In this document: in pieces, positions 25,221-33,585 of the stretch | Layout: each line of letters starts with the position of its first letter | Numbering within the stretch: the stretch's first letter is position 1 | NCBI RefSeq assembly: GCF_965223525.1 | Contig: NZ_CBDCWX010000005.1 | Coordinates: forward strand, 124,001-188,000 | Direction: 5' to 3' | DNA length: 64,000 nucleotides | Source of the DNA: Leptofilum sp965223525 | GTDB taxonomy: Bacteria; Chloroflexota; Anaerolineae; Promineifilales; Promineifilaceae | Program-made: the position numbers and the translations under genes | The notes under the pieces: model-generated | What the model was told of the DNA's origin: nothing | Database searches by the model: none | What the model saw: the letters and a program-made list of their open reading frames with translations, nothing else

Positions 25221-26111
25221 TTAATTCGTCCTTCCCTTCTCTAAAAGATCAGGGGAAGAAGTATCATCAAAAAACTCATCAGTTGGTTCGATTATCTCTC
25301 GATTCTTTTCCAAACCATGCAATTGCAAATGATCTACACTGCCAGGTTTTACTGATCGGGTCAACTTATTGCGCTTGCCGCACCATGGACACGTAGAAAA
25401 TCTACCTCTTCTTGTTTCTTCAACCGCACCAGCGCAGCGAATACGCCCGCATTTTGAACAGCCAATCCAGGTTGCAAAAGTACCATTATCATTTTGAATC
25501 ATACCTTGACAAGCGGGGCATTTATGCCAACCCCAATCAATATCCCCCATCGTGAAATCAGGCTTCTTCAACCGTTTGTGAAGATCATCATCTGTCAAGG
25601 CATCCAGTTCAGCAAAACTCGGTATTTTTGAAATGGACCGAGTGCTTTTCCGTTTAAAAAAGCTTTTTGCTTTTCCGTAAATAGACTTCGTTTTGGGGGG
25701 CGGCAAAACTGGCACCGGTTCAAAACCCATAATTTGGTAAGGTTCGTCAGAATTACTATTCCGAACCAGCAATGCCTTAAAAATCTCCTTTGTCTGCCCA
25801 CACCGAACATACAAAAAAGCGTGTTCTTTTCCCCCGGTTTTGACCTGAGTTTTTCCCGGTGAAGAGGCGGCACGTTGTGCCTGCTCTTTTTGTTTTAGCT
25901 TACGATCGTAAATAGTCCGCTTAGCTGGACTACTTAAAATTTCATACGCTTCATTAATATCTTTCGCTTTTTGCAGAGTTTCAGGATCATCACGAAGCTC
26001 AGGCAACAAAAGATCGGGATGATACTTCCGCATTAAGCGTTTATATGCTGCTGTAATAACTTCTGACTCGGCTTCAGGATAAACCTGCAAAATGCGATAA
26101 TAATCCTTCAT
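25221..26111 (-). CDS. DnaJ-domain protein with C-terminal zinc ribbon
   Basis: Residues 1-72 are a J domain: DYYRILQV, KRLMRKYHPDLL with the essential HPD, and INEAYEILSSPAKRTIYDRKL. It should stimulate a DnaK ATPase. A basic linker and a region of unknown fold (about residues 90-190) follow, then a four-Cys-pair zinc ribbon (WHKCPACQGMI, WIGCSKCGRIRC, FSTCPWCGKRN) resembling the TerY-C type metal-binding module. There is no classical DnaJ CxxCxGxG repeat or substrate domain, so it is a specialised co-chaperone. It starts at 26111 and lies between two GT-C genes on the same strand, 24 bases from each, suggesting that it could assist their synthesis or a complex. Confidence 0.85.
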   Translation of the reverse strand: MKDYYRILQVYPEAESEVITAAYKRLMRKYHPDLLLPELRDDPETLQKAKDINEAYEILSSPAKRTIYDRKLKQKEQAQRAASSPGKTQVKTGGKEHAFLYVRCGQTKEIFKALLVRNSNSDEPYQIMGFEPVPVLPPPKTKSIYGKAKSFFKRKSTRSISKIPSFAELDALTDDDLHKRLKKPDFTMGDIDWGWHKCPACQGMIQNDNGTFATWIGCSKCGRIRCAGAVEETRRGRFSTCPWCGKRNKLTRSVKPGSVDHLQLHGLEKNREIIEPTDEFFDDTSSPDLLEKGRTN

Positions 26112-26134
26112 TATGTCAAATTTCCAATTTGTCT

Positions 26135-28159
26135 TTACGGAATTTCCAAACGCAGATGGTCTCGGCCGTCGGCGGTGAGGATGCGTTGTCCGGTCATTGG
26201 GTCGTACAGACCAAAGGCAACAAATGCGGCCGCGCTATCCTCTGGCAGCGTAAGCCAATGCTGCTGCAAAAAGGTATCGCCGGGCTGCAGCGTTACGGGG
26301 TCTACCCACAGGCCATCATCTCCGGTCAGGAAGTTGCCCTCTGTATCCAGCAGTTGGGCAAACACCTGCAAGCGTGGCCCAGCATACACACCTGGCGGGG
26401 GCGGGTTGCTGATCAGCGGCATTTCCGACAATTGCAATGTCTCGCCTACCTGCCAACCTAGCTCCAGGCGATTGGTTTCGGAATTGAAAACGGCCGTTAA
26501 CCAGCACAATCCATTCACAAAACAAACCCGCTCATCTGCCCGCTCAGCCAGCATCTGTGCCTCCGTTTGCGCCAGCAGATAGTAGCCAGCTGTCACGGGT
26601 GGGTCAACTGGATTTAGGAGCGGCTCGTAGGCAACGGCCGTTTCCGGGAAGCCCACAAAACTTAGCGGCGGACTCAGCAGCAACGCTCGCTCCGCATTAA
26701 ACCAGCGGGGGCGTACATCTTCATTGTTATGTAAGCCATTTTCCAACGCCAACCGATCCCACGGCCCTGCCAGCAATCCAGACACGCCAAAATCGTTCAT
26801 TTCCGGGTTTAAGTTAACATAATCCGCTACATCCTGAATATCTGCCCGGTACAAAAAGCGCACCATCCCCCGCTCTGGCCAATGCTGGAAGTAGTCGGGC
26901 AAATCACGCATGGCGATGCTACCAACTAACAAGATTGCTAAAAACAGTCCCAAATGAGGCTGGAGACTAGAGACTGGAGACTGGATGGCTTTACTCAGTC
27001 TCCAGTCTCCGCTCCCCAGTCTCCCAATCAACAACGCCGCCAAAATGTACGTAGCCGATTGCGCCAAAATGGTATGCCCCAGGCTGGCTGGCGGCACGCT
27101 GATGAAGGCAGGCGCAATGCCCGCTAGCCACCACAGCAGCAAAAAAGTGGTGGCCAGTCCGCGCATTTGGGCTGCTGGCTCGATGGCCTGGCGGCGCACT
27201 CTAACCCAAACCAACCGCAAACTATCTACCAGCGCCAGTAGCACGCCGCCCCAGAAGAAAATCACGCCAACCACGCCAAACAACGGCCGATTTGGGATGT
27301 TGTACAGCCATTCGCCGTCGCCCGTGGCGTGGAACATGCCCAGCGTGATGATGATGTATTCTTGCAACGGTTCAAAGTTGCCGGCGCGGGCTTCCACCAG
27401 CGGCACGGCCAGCTCGGCCACTCGCCCTTCTGCTTCTGGCTGGGCTTGCAGGGTGAGAATAAGGGGAATGGCGAGAACGGCCGTTGCCCCCAACAACAGC
27501 AACCAGCCACGCCAATGTGCCCGGAAATACGGCCGTGCCAACAACCACACCACCCCCATGAACGCCAGCAAAATCAGAGGCACGCCCCTGCCAGCAAAGT
27601 AGGTGTAGAAGCCGAGGTTAATGAACAGAGCCGCAACCAAATAACAGGAGATTGGAGATTTTCGTGGCTCAATCTCTAATCTCCAATCTCCCTGTTTGAA
27701 ACCACGCCAAAAAAAGTAAAACGCACCCAGCGTCAGCAACGGCATCAGCACATGGCGCAGGCCAAAACGAGCGTACATCAAGCCCCAAAAGCTGAACGTT
27801 AATCCGGCAGCGGCCGTTAGCCCCACCATGCGCCCAAACAGTTTGCGCCCCACCAAATAAGTTAGCGGCACGGCCAGCGTGCCTAAAAATGCGGAAAGCA
27901 ACCGAATCCCCACCCAGTTTGCGCCAAACAGCCCCAACATGAGCGCATTAAGCGCGTGGTACAACGCTTCATGACCAGAGGCATCTGGGTAATAAACAGC
28001 CAAATCACCATCCAGCACCTTTTGCGAGATGACCAGCGAATTGATCAGCTCGTCATCGCGCCAGCCAGGGGGCAAATGCCCCAACTGCCACAGCCGCAGC
28101 ACAAAGGCCACAAAGGTGATGACCACAATCAGCCAAAACTCACGCCGCCGCTGGCTCAT
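26135..28159 (-). CDS. PMT-type GT39 membrane glycosyltransferase
   Basis: The 674-residue protein has the GT39 first loop PPGWRDDELINSLVISQKVL, with Asp-Asp-Glu in the usual catalytic position, about 12 membrane helices, and a C-terminal beta domain (VNPDPPVTAGYYLL... PGDTFLQQHWLTLP). Such enzymes add mannose or similar sugars to Ser/Thr of proteins or to polymers, using polyprenol-phosphate sugars. Two in-frame repeats lengthen it: residues about 156-172 (GDWRLEIEPRKSPIS) and about 378-400 (GSGDWRLSKAIQSPVSS), both from GGAGATTGGAGACT-type palindromes. The first lies in the same loop that is enlarged in the next paralogue. ATG at 28159; it ends 24 bases before the DnaJ gene. Confidence 0.8.
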   Translation of the reverse strand: MSQRRREFWLIVVITFVAFVLRLWQLGHLPPGWRDDELINSLVISQKVLDGDLAVYYPDASGHEALYHALNALMLGLFGANWVGIRLLSAFLGTLAVPLTYLVGRKLFGRMVGLTAAAGLTFSFWGLMYARFGLRHVLMPLLTLGAFYFFWRGFKQGDWRLEIEPRKSPISCYLVAALFINLGFYTYFAGRGVPLILLAFMGVVWLLARPYFRAHWRGWLLLLGATAVLAIPLILTLQAQPEAEGRVAELAVPLVEARAGNFEPLQEYIIITLGMFHATGDGEWLYNIPNRPLFGVVGVIFFWGGVLLALVDSLRLVWVRVRRQAIEPAAQMRGLATTFLLLWWLAGIAPAFISVPPASLGHTILAQSATYILAALLIGRLGSGDWRLSKAIQSPVSSLQPHLGLFLAILLVGSIAMRDLPDYFQHWPERGMVRFLYRADIQDVADYVNLNPEMNDFGVSGLLAGPWDRLALENGLHNNEDVRPRWFNAERALLLSPPLSFVGFPETAVAYEPLLNPVDPPVTAGYYLLAQTEAQMLAERADERVCFVNGLCWLTAVFNSETNRLELGWQVGETLQLSEMPLISNPPPPGVYAGPRLQVFAQLLDTEGNFLTGDDGLWVDPVTLQPGDTFLQQHWLTLPEDSAAAFVAFGLYDPMTGQRILTADGRDHLRLEIP
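26959..27027. repeat. GGAGACTGGAGA palindromic repeat in coding sequence
   Basis: An imperfect palindrome with words GGAGACTAGAGACTGGAGAC on one arm and CAGTCTCCAGTCTCCGCTCC on the other sits inside a GT39 gene and is translated as WRLSKAIQSPVSS. Confidence 0.75.
27645..27693. repeat. GGAGATTGGAGATT palindromic repeat in coding sequence
   Basis: CAGGAGATTGGAGATT and AATCTCTAATCTCCAATCTC face each other across a 12-base centre inside the same GT39 gene, encoding GDWRLEIEPRKSPIS. Confidence 0.8.
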
Positions 28160-28357
28160 GCCATCCCCCCAAATTTAGCCACAGATTACGCAGATTAACG
28201 CAGATTATGTTGACGAAACCAAGATGGACTGTCATACCCGCGCAGGCGGGTATCCATTTTGTCGGCGTGGTTGGATTCCCGCTTTCGCGGGAATGACAAG
28301 GGGAAATTCCTCTGTGAACCTCTGTGTCTTCTCTGTGCAACTCTGTGTTCCTCTTTT
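28160..28357. repeat. Gap filled by three different short repeat families
   Basis: In order: ATTACGCAGATTAACGCAGATT words (28182-28208), a paired palindrome with GTCATACCCGCGCAGGCGGG and CCCGCTTTCGCGGGAATGAC (28226-28300), and CTCTGTG words (28306-28352). Their reading frames give the stock phrase IPAFAGMT known from dispersed repeats in many bacteria. No gene is present. Confidence 0.8.
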
Positions 28358-30487
28358 CTATTCAGCAACGCTCATCTCGGTGAGTAACAAACTATCGCCT
28401 ACGGCCGTTCCATCCTGCCACACTGTCAACCGCTCCGTTTGGGTACAGGCCGTGTCCAGGCAACTGTACAGGCCAACGGTAAGCGGGTAAACACCAACGG
28501 CCGTTTCCGCCGGAATCACAATCTCATGCAGCTGCACCAGCCAATCCCCTGCTACCCAACTGCCGCTAGGCGCATCCAGCCGGTCCGCCTGCGCTAGCGG
28601 ACGGCCGTCTGTACCCACCAAATGAGCAAACAGCAGCAGATCGGGCGCGGCCTGCTGCACCTGCCACACCGTGATTAGCTGCACCGTCTCGCCCGCTGCC
28701 ACGCGCTCTGCCGATAAATCATACCCCACGATTGTTGCCGCCTCACCAAACTGAGCTGAGTGCGGCGTCAGCCAATCTTGCCACGCCGCCACCGCCTCAG
28801 AAGCAGACACACGATACACCCAGATGGGGCGATCCGCATCGTCGGGACGCAGGGGGAGGGTTTCTTGCAGGACGGCTGCTTCAGCTTCGCTCGATGCAGG
28901 CGCTTCTAAATAAGGTTCCAACGCTTGCGGCAACGGCGCAAATCCAGAAAACAGCAATAGCGCCTCGTCTGCATTCGGCACAATCAGGCTACCGCGACCA
29001 TCAAACCAGCGGGGTTCGGTAATGTTTGACGGCAACACCATCTGCGCCAGCGCGGGTGTGTGAAACTGACCGGGCGTAATGGTAGAGACGGCCGTCTCGG
29101 TTATGCTCTGCTCCGCTAAATAATCCAGGGCAGCGGTCATCGTGCTTTCGTACTGCACCCGCGCCTCTGGCGCATTGGCCCACGTACCAAAATAATCTCG
29201 CACGGTGATTACGGCCGTTCCGCCAAATAACACAATCACCCCCACCAAACCAACCACTTGCCACTCGCCACTCGCCACTCGCCACACCCTATCAATCCCC
29301 ACCGCCACGAACAAATACACTACCGGCTGCATCCCCATCCCTTGCGTCATGCTCAATTCTGGCCCAGTGATGAGTACGGGAGCCAACCCACCCATCAGCC
29401 AAATAATTGCCGCCGCGTAGGCCAAACGGCCGCTCTGCCCCATCACTTCACCTTTGCCGCGAAAAATCTGCCACAGCGCCAGCCCGACGCCCAAATAAAA
29501 CAAGCCACCCATGATTGGCCCCAGCAACGGCCGTTCTGGAATGTTGTACCGCCAGGCCGTGTCTCCCGCCACCGTAAAAATCGCTAGCCCACCTTTGATG
29601 TTGGCCCACAGCAATGAGAAGTCGCCCTGGCGAACGGCCGTAAGCGGCACACTTAACTCATCAATGCGTAGCTCGGCGGTGGGGTTGGCTTGCAAATAGG
29701 CAAACAGTGGCCACGCCAGCAGCCCAGCCACCAGCAGCATCAGCAGTGTCCCCGGCCATACCCCCCACATCCAACTACGCTCCCACAAGCCACCCATCAG
29801 CAATAACGCTGGAAACAGCAGCCACAACCCCCGTGCCGGAATGTACGTGTAAAAAGCGAGACCGAGGAGGAAACCAGCGGTGACAAAAGTAATCAGTAGT
29901 CGGTGGTCAGTAATCAGTAATGTCGCTGCGCGACCGCTGCGTGTTCGGTAATCGGTAGTCAGTTTTCGATAATCAGTTTCCAGTCTCCAGTCTCCAATCC
30001 CTAATCTTTGAAAACCACGCCAGAATAAGTACAAGGCCAGCGTAAAAAGCGCAGGCAGCACAATAGAGCGCAGCCCCTGGCGAGCGGCCATGAGCGGCCA
30101 GAAGCCAACAGCTAGCCCGGCAGCAGTAAGCAGAGCGATGCGATTGTTGAATGCGAGTCGCGTCCAGGTCGTCATCCCCCCAATCAAAATCAAGCTGAAG
30201 AAAACGGCCGTACCTCGCAGCACCCAACCATGTTGCCCCAGTAGCGCCATTGCCCCCGCCGTGGCGTAATCAAACAGCGGTTCACGGCCGTAGCCAACGG
30301 TAAAATAAATCTCCCGCGCCCCATCCAGAATGGCAACGGCCGTTATGCCGTGGTCCGCCTCATCATGTGTAAACCCTGGCGGTATGCTATCTAATTGATA
30401 AAGGCGAAGGGAGACGGCCGTTAGCAAAATCAGCAGCAGCCAAAAGTAAAATCCGGTTTGCGTCTCCACATCCAATAAATTTCGCAT
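28358..30487 (-). CDS. PMT-type GT39 membrane glycosyltransferase
   Basis: This 709-residue paralogue begins MRNLLDVETQTGFYFWLLL and has PPGFTHDEADHGITAVAIL as first loop, the clear DE motif of the family, followed by many membrane helices. A C-terminal soluble domain (VGYDLSAERVAAGETVQLITVWQV...) resembles the carbohydrate-facing modules of the neighbours. Residues about 160-200 are a repeat-derived insert (GDWRLETDYRKLTTDYRT... LLITDHRLLIT) from two word-repeat families read in frame. It starts at 30487, ends after the repeat-rich gap, and shares the direction of three other GT-C genes. Function is inferred as glycan transfer at the outer face of the membrane. Confidence 0.8.
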   Translation of the reverse strand: MRNLLDVETQTGFYFWLLLILLTAVSLRLYQLDSIPPGFTHDEADHGITAVAILDGAREIYFTVGYGREPLFDYATAGAMALLGQHGWVLRGTAVFFSLILIGGMTTWTRLAFNNRIALLTAAGLAVGFWPLMAARQGLRSIVLPALFTLALYLFWRGFQRLGIGDWRLETDYRKLTTDYRTRSGRAATLLITDHRLLITFVTAGFLLGLAFYTYIPARGLWLLFPALLLMGGLWERSWMWGVWPGTLLMLLVAGLLAWPLFAYLQANPTAELRIDELSVPLTAVRQGDFSLLWANIKGGLAIFTVAGDTAWRYNIPERPLLGPIMGGLFYLGVGLALWQIFRGKGEVMGQSGRLAYAAAIIWLMGGLAPVLITGPELSMTQGMGMQPVVYLFVAVGIDRVWRVASGEWQVVGLVGVIVLFGGTAVITVRDYFGTWANAPEARVQYESTMTAALDYLAEQSITETAVSTITPGQFHTPALAQMVLPSNITEPRWFDGRGSLIVPNADEALLLFSGFAPLPQALEPYLEAPASSEAEAAVLQETLPLRPDDADRPIWVYRVSASEAVAAWQDWLTPHSAQFGEAATIVGYDLSAERVAAGETVQLITVWQVQQAAPDLLLFAHLVGTDGRPLAQADRLDAPSGSWVAGDWLVQLHEIVIPAETAVGVYPLTVGLYSCLDTACTQTERLTVWQDGTAVGDSLLLTEMSVAE
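29889..30008. repeat. Two word-repeat families fused within a GT39 gene
   Basis: GTAATCAGTAGTCGGTGGTC-type words (29889-29975) are followed by TTTCCAGTCTCCAGTCTCCA words (29977-30008). The first family also occurs between genes at 45826-45893, the second at 61364-61423. Both are in frame here. Confidence 0.75.
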
Positions 30488-30564
30488 CGTCGGCGGATAT
30501 TACAAGAGCAAGAAAGCGGAGACAAATACGGCCGTCCTGCGTTTAACCAACATTCAACCAAACA

Positions 30565-30599
30565 AAAACCTCTTTACCTCTGTGTTCTCTGTGGCAAAC
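30565..30599. repeat. CTCTGTG word repeat
   Basis: ACCTCTTTACCTCTGTGTTC and TCTGTGG copies of the CACAGAG family lie between the GT39 gene and the rplT terminator. Confidence 0.55.
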
Positions 30600-30630
30600 A
30601 AAAAAAAGCGCCCGCAAAATGCGAGGCGCT
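30597..30630 (-). terminator. Intrinsic terminator of infC-rpmI-rplT operon
   Basis: On the minus strand, AAGCGCC and GGCGCTT pair around an inner CGC/GCG stem and are followed by a run of T's. It lies 46 bases after the rplT stop. Confidence 0.8.
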
Positions 30631-30675
30631 TCCAAAATGTAGGCAATCAACAGATCAAGAAAGGCAGTGTACGAT

Positions 30676-31032
30676 TTAGTTCGCCAGCGCGTCCTTTGCC
30701 AAACCAACAACGGCCGCAAACGCAGCTTCATCCCGCACAGCAAGATGCGCTAACGCCTTACGATCCAAATTCACATTCGCTAACTTTAATCCGTGCATAA
30801 AACGACTATAGCTCAGGCCATGCAACCGGGAAGCCGCATTGATGCGCGTGATCCACAAACGGCGGAACTCACGCCGACGAACGCGACGATCTCGGTACGC
30901 ATACCAATAAGATTTCATCATGGCCTCATTGGCCCGGCGGAACAGCTTGCTCCGCGTGCCCCATTGGCCTTTGGTCATCTTCAATATTTTTTTATGACGT
31001 CTTTGGGTTGTAAACCCACCTTTTACTCTCAT
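30676..31032 (-). CDS. rplT: 50S ribosomal protein L20
   Basis: The 118-residue protein is full-length L20 (usual about 117-120). It starts MRVKGGFTTQRRHKKILKM with the basic N-terminal extension that threads into 23S rRNA, followed by RANEAMMKSYWYAYRDRRVRRREFRRLWITRINAA and the C-terminal globular domain. The start ATG at 31032 has a GAGGG site. L20 is needed early in 50S assembly and represses its own operon in well-studied bacteria. It is the last gene of the infC-rpmI-rplT unit, 90 bases after rpmI. The operon contains no ACGGCCGT octamer. Confidence 0.98.
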   Translation of the reverse strand: MRVKGGFTTQRRHKKILKMTKGQWGTRSKLFRRANEAMMKSYWYAYRDRRVRRREFRRLWITRINAASRLHGLSYSRFMHGLKLANVNLDRKALAHLAVRDEAAFAAVVGLAKDALAN

Positions 31033-31122
31033 TTAAATACCCTCGCATTTGTTGAGCCTGGCGCTCAAGCCAGTTCCCCAAAGGGAAGACCGAGGCCAGG
31101 CAGCGAACCATCTGTTAATAAA

Positions 31123-31371
31123 TTAAGCTGGCGGATTTGCCTTATGCTTCTTCAGGTAAGGTGCCAACCGTTTGATACGTTTAATATCACCAGAGTTTTC
31201 CACAACTAGCATACGGCTAAACAACCGCTTGGAGCGCTTAGCTTTACGTCGCCGCAGATGGCTCTTGCCGCCTTTGGTGCGTACAACTTTGCCGCTGCCA
31301 GTTACGCGAAAACGCTTGGCCGCCGCTTTGTATGTCTTCAACTTATATTTTTTCTTTTTTGCTTTAGCCAT
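31123..31371 (-). CDS. rpmI: 50S ribosomal protein L35
   Basis: The 82-residue basic protein has KLKTYKAAAKRFRVTGSGKV and LRRRKAKRSKRLFSRMLVV, the L35 core. It is slightly longer than the common 64-66 residues because of an extended C-terminus (KRLAPYLKKHKANPPA). The start has AAGAGGAAAAA. It sits between infC and rplT, as expected. Confidence 0.97.
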   Translation of the reverse strand: MAKAKKKKYKLKTYKAAAKRFRVTGSGKVVRTKGGKSHLRRRKAKRSKRLFSRMLVVENSGDIKRIKRLAPYLKKHKANPPA

Positions 31372-31424
31372 TTTTTCCTCTTAAAACAAAGTGAAAGCAT
31401 AAAGTAAAATTCTGCTCTCACACA

Positions 31425-31444
31425 AAAGCCCCCGGAGGGGCTTT
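31425..31444 (-). promoter_or_regulatory. GC-rich hairpin between infC and rpmI
   Basis: AAAGCCCC / GGGGCTTT pair around a 4-base loop, and on the minus strand TTTT follows. It lies 54 bases before rpmI. It could be a partial terminator that tunes L35/L20 against IF-3 or part of an L20-binding site. Confidence 0.6.
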
Positions 31445-31511
31445 ACCTACGAACCTACATTTTGTATTCTGCACTATTAACAGGCAATAGACTCAGATTG
31501 TAAAATAAAAG

Positions 31512-32060
31512 CTAGCCCGTTGGATTTAATAACAGTGTCATGGACCAACCTTCCAATTTTGGTGCTTGTTCCACTTCAGAAATTTCACCCAACTCTTCAG
31601 CAATATCTTCTAAAGTTTTCTGACCAATTTCCGGGTAAGTGATCTCACGCGCTTTGAAGCGAACCTGGAATTTAACCTTTTTGCCTTCTACAAGCCATTT
31701 CTTTGCTTTATTTACATACACATCCCGATGAAAATCAGACGTGCGTGGGGTCAGACGAAGCGTTTTGATTTCAATCTGCTTTTGCTGCTTCCGTGCTTCT
31801 CGTTCCCGCTTTGTCTTTTCATAAGCAAATTTGCCGTAATCCATGATGCGGCAAACAGGCGGTTTGGCGTTTGGCGCTACTTCCACCAGATCGAGTTCGG
31901 CATCTTCTGCCATTTGTAAAGCCTGATTGGTCGGGACAACACCATGATTAGTTCCGTTATGGTCAATTAACCTGACCTCACGAACCCGAATGCGCCGATT
32001 AACACGATATTCTGGACCCTTATTGACCCTTGAATAATTTTTACTGCGTCGTTTTCGAAT
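31512..32060 (-). CDS. infC: Translation initiation factor IF-3 with ATT start
   Basis: The frame extends upstream of the first ATG (31913) through VNRRIRVREVRLIDHNG and YRVNRRIRV, all IF-3 N-domain sequence, to an ATT at 32060, giving 182 residues, the normal IF-3 size. ATT is a known infC start that lets IF-3 repress its own translation. A TTGGAG site (GGAG at 32071-32074) lies 10 bases upstream. Downstream motifs are LDLVEVAPNAKPPVCRIMDYGKFAYE and, in the C-domain, KFQVRFKAREITYPEIGQKTLEDI and the final MTLLLNPTG. IF-3 binds the 30S subunit and controls start-codon choice. First gene of the operon. Confidence 0.93.
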   Translation of the reverse strand: MRKRRSKNYSRVNKGPEYRVNRRIRVREVRLIDHNGTNHGVVPTNQALQMAEDAELDLVEVAPNAKPPVCRIMDYGKFAYEKTKREREARKQQKQIEIKTLRLTPRTSDFHRDVYVNKAKKWLVEGKKVKFQVRFKAREITYPEIGQKTLEDIAEELGEISEVEQAPKLEGWSMTLLLNPTG

Positions 32061-32129
32061 AGTTAATGTTCTCCAATTTTTAAGGTGAGCAATTTGTTTA
32101 ATTACTCAATCAATAAGTAAACAAACAAC

Positions 32130-32145
32130 CCGGTCAAATGACCGG
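32130..32145 (-). terminator. Short hairpin before infC
   Basis: CCGGTCA and TGACCGG form a perfect 7-base stem with a 2-base loop, followed on the minus strand by T-rich DNA. It probably ends the transcript of the small membrane protein at 32236. Confidence 0.5.
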
Positions 32146-32235
32146 AATGAGGCAAAAATCATATCACATCAGCCTGGGAGCGTCAAACATTTTGCTGCAA
32201 AATCGCCAGCTATTTTTCAGGGTAATAAAGCAAAT

Positions 32236-32436
32236 TTATAGCAAAACGACGTTCAGAACGATTAACAGTACAAACATGCTGGCGGCTAGAACAAAAACAC
32301 GCCGTAAATCTTTCAGCACATAGGCGTATTCTTGTGCAAAAGCACGATTACTGTCTCGTTTGTTGCCTGCTGCGTTGGCAGCCTCGGCAGTTTGTCGCCT
32401 TAACCGGGCGCGGCGGCTTGCGCGATCTTTAGCCAT
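32236..32436 (-). CDS. Small single-pass membrane protein
   Basis: The 66-residue protein has a basic N-terminal half (MAKDRASRRARLRRQ, helical) and one C-terminal membrane segment (VFVLAASMFVLLIVLNVVLL). The ATG at 32436 follows CAGGAAA. It would be a tail-anchored protein with the charged part in the cytoplasm. No family is recognised. It lies between the sortase gene and infC and has its own hairpin downstream, so it is probably real. Confidence 0.6.
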   Translation of the reverse strand: MAKDRASRRARLRRQTAEAANAAGNKRDSNRAFAQEYAYVLKDLRRVFVLAASMFVLLIVLNVVLL

Positions 32437-32513
32437 GATTTTTCCTGTGAAAATTATGGATTATGAAATTGGGTACGAGATTGAATGTTACCGCCAGACA
32501 ACATAAAAAGCCA

Positions 32514-33506
32514 CTAGGTTTTTAGATCGGCGAAGACGACAATGCGCTGGGTGTTAATGCGATACGGATAGCAGGATATGAGGGTGGCACTGGCATGGTC
32601 GGTGGGGGCCATTACGGCAACTTCGGTTGGTTCCACAAATTCAATTTTAGTGACGATGTAGGTATAGCTGCGTGCGCCCGTCGAGATGGTGAATTCATCT
32701 CCTGGGGAAAGCTTGTTGAGGTCTCGGAAGATTTCGCCGTAGATGTCGTTGTGGGCGGCGAGAACCATGTTGCCATCTTGCCCTGGCAAGGCAGAGCCAA
32801 TGTGGTGTCCTACCCCGCGCTTGAGTTGTTCCCAATCATATACACCGGGCACAATGGGGGCGTTAACGCCAATTGAGGGGATTTCGATAATGCGAGCCTG
32901 TTCAGGACTGGGGGTGGGCAGTGGCGGTGGCTTGTAGGTCTGCATGGCTGGCAGCAGGTGGGCCGGTATGTCGCCAGATTCGATGGGTTCAGGGGAACGG
33001 CCGTCTATATACCGATGTCCCGTTGGTAAAACCACCAAATCTATGAGGGGAGCCGCCGTGGGTGTGGGTAAGGTCAACGCCGCCGCCTGCGATTGCTGCA
33101 CATTTGCCAACTCCTGGTTCAGATCTCGCTGAGTACCCCATAAGCTGAGCAACACCACAACCAAGCCAACTACCGCACCTACTTCTACTAAAAAAAGGAG
33201 ACGATTGAGCCAGGTACGGCCGTTCCCCCCCTTCCCATTTTCACTATTATCATTTTCTATTGGGGCGGGCTCCGGTTCATCCTCTAGCTGAAGTTGATAT
33301 TGGCGCAGGGCACCGCTGGGGGCAGCCTGCGGTCGGGGCAGCATGGGCGGGTGCGGATTGGGCGCAGGCAAACCAGCCACATCCACCACGCGCCCTTCTT
33401 TTTTCAACCGCTGCAGGCGTTGGCGACGCAAGGCATGTTTTTTGCGATAAAGTAACTGCTCTAGCTCTTCAACCGAAAGGTTTTCGGGCAGATGCGGGTT
33501 GCTCAT
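32514..33506 (-). CDS. Class D/E-type sortase
   Basis: The 330-residue protein has a long cytoplasmic N-terminus (basic, then Pro-rich), one membrane segment at about 102-123, and an extracytoplasmic sortase domain. Catalytic residues are visible: H252 in MVLAAHNDIYGEIFRDL, C312 in ATLISCYPY, and R321 in NTQRIVVF. Other family marks are IIEIPSIGVNAPIVPGV and GVGHHIGSALPGQDGNMVL. Sortases cleave a C-terminal sorting motif and link the protein to the envelope or to a pilus subunit. No LPXTG-like substrate is found in the window. The 100-residue cytoplasmic part is longer than usual. Confidence 0.9.
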   Translation of the reverse strand: MSNPHLPENLSVEELEQLLYRKKHALRRQRLQRLKKEGRVVDVAGLPAPNPHPPMLPRPQAAPSGALRQYQLQLEDEPEPAPIENDNSENGKGGNGRTWLNRLLFLVEVGAVVGLVVVLLSLWGTQRDLNQELANVQQSQAAALTLPTPTAAPLIDLVVLPTGHRYIDGRSPEPIESGDIPAHLLPAMQTYKPPPLPTPSPEQARIIEIPSIGVNAPIVPGVYDWEQLKRGVGHHIGSALPGQDGNMVLAAHNDIYGEIFRDLNKLSPGDEFTISTGARSYTYIVTKIEFVEPTEVAVMAPTDHASATLISCYPYRINTQRIVVFADLKT

Positions 33507-33585
33507 GCGCTCAATGATACGTAAGAGTTTACACTATGTAAAGTAAGAAAAGTCCAATTCGCAAAATTCTCATAATGAAGCCGAG

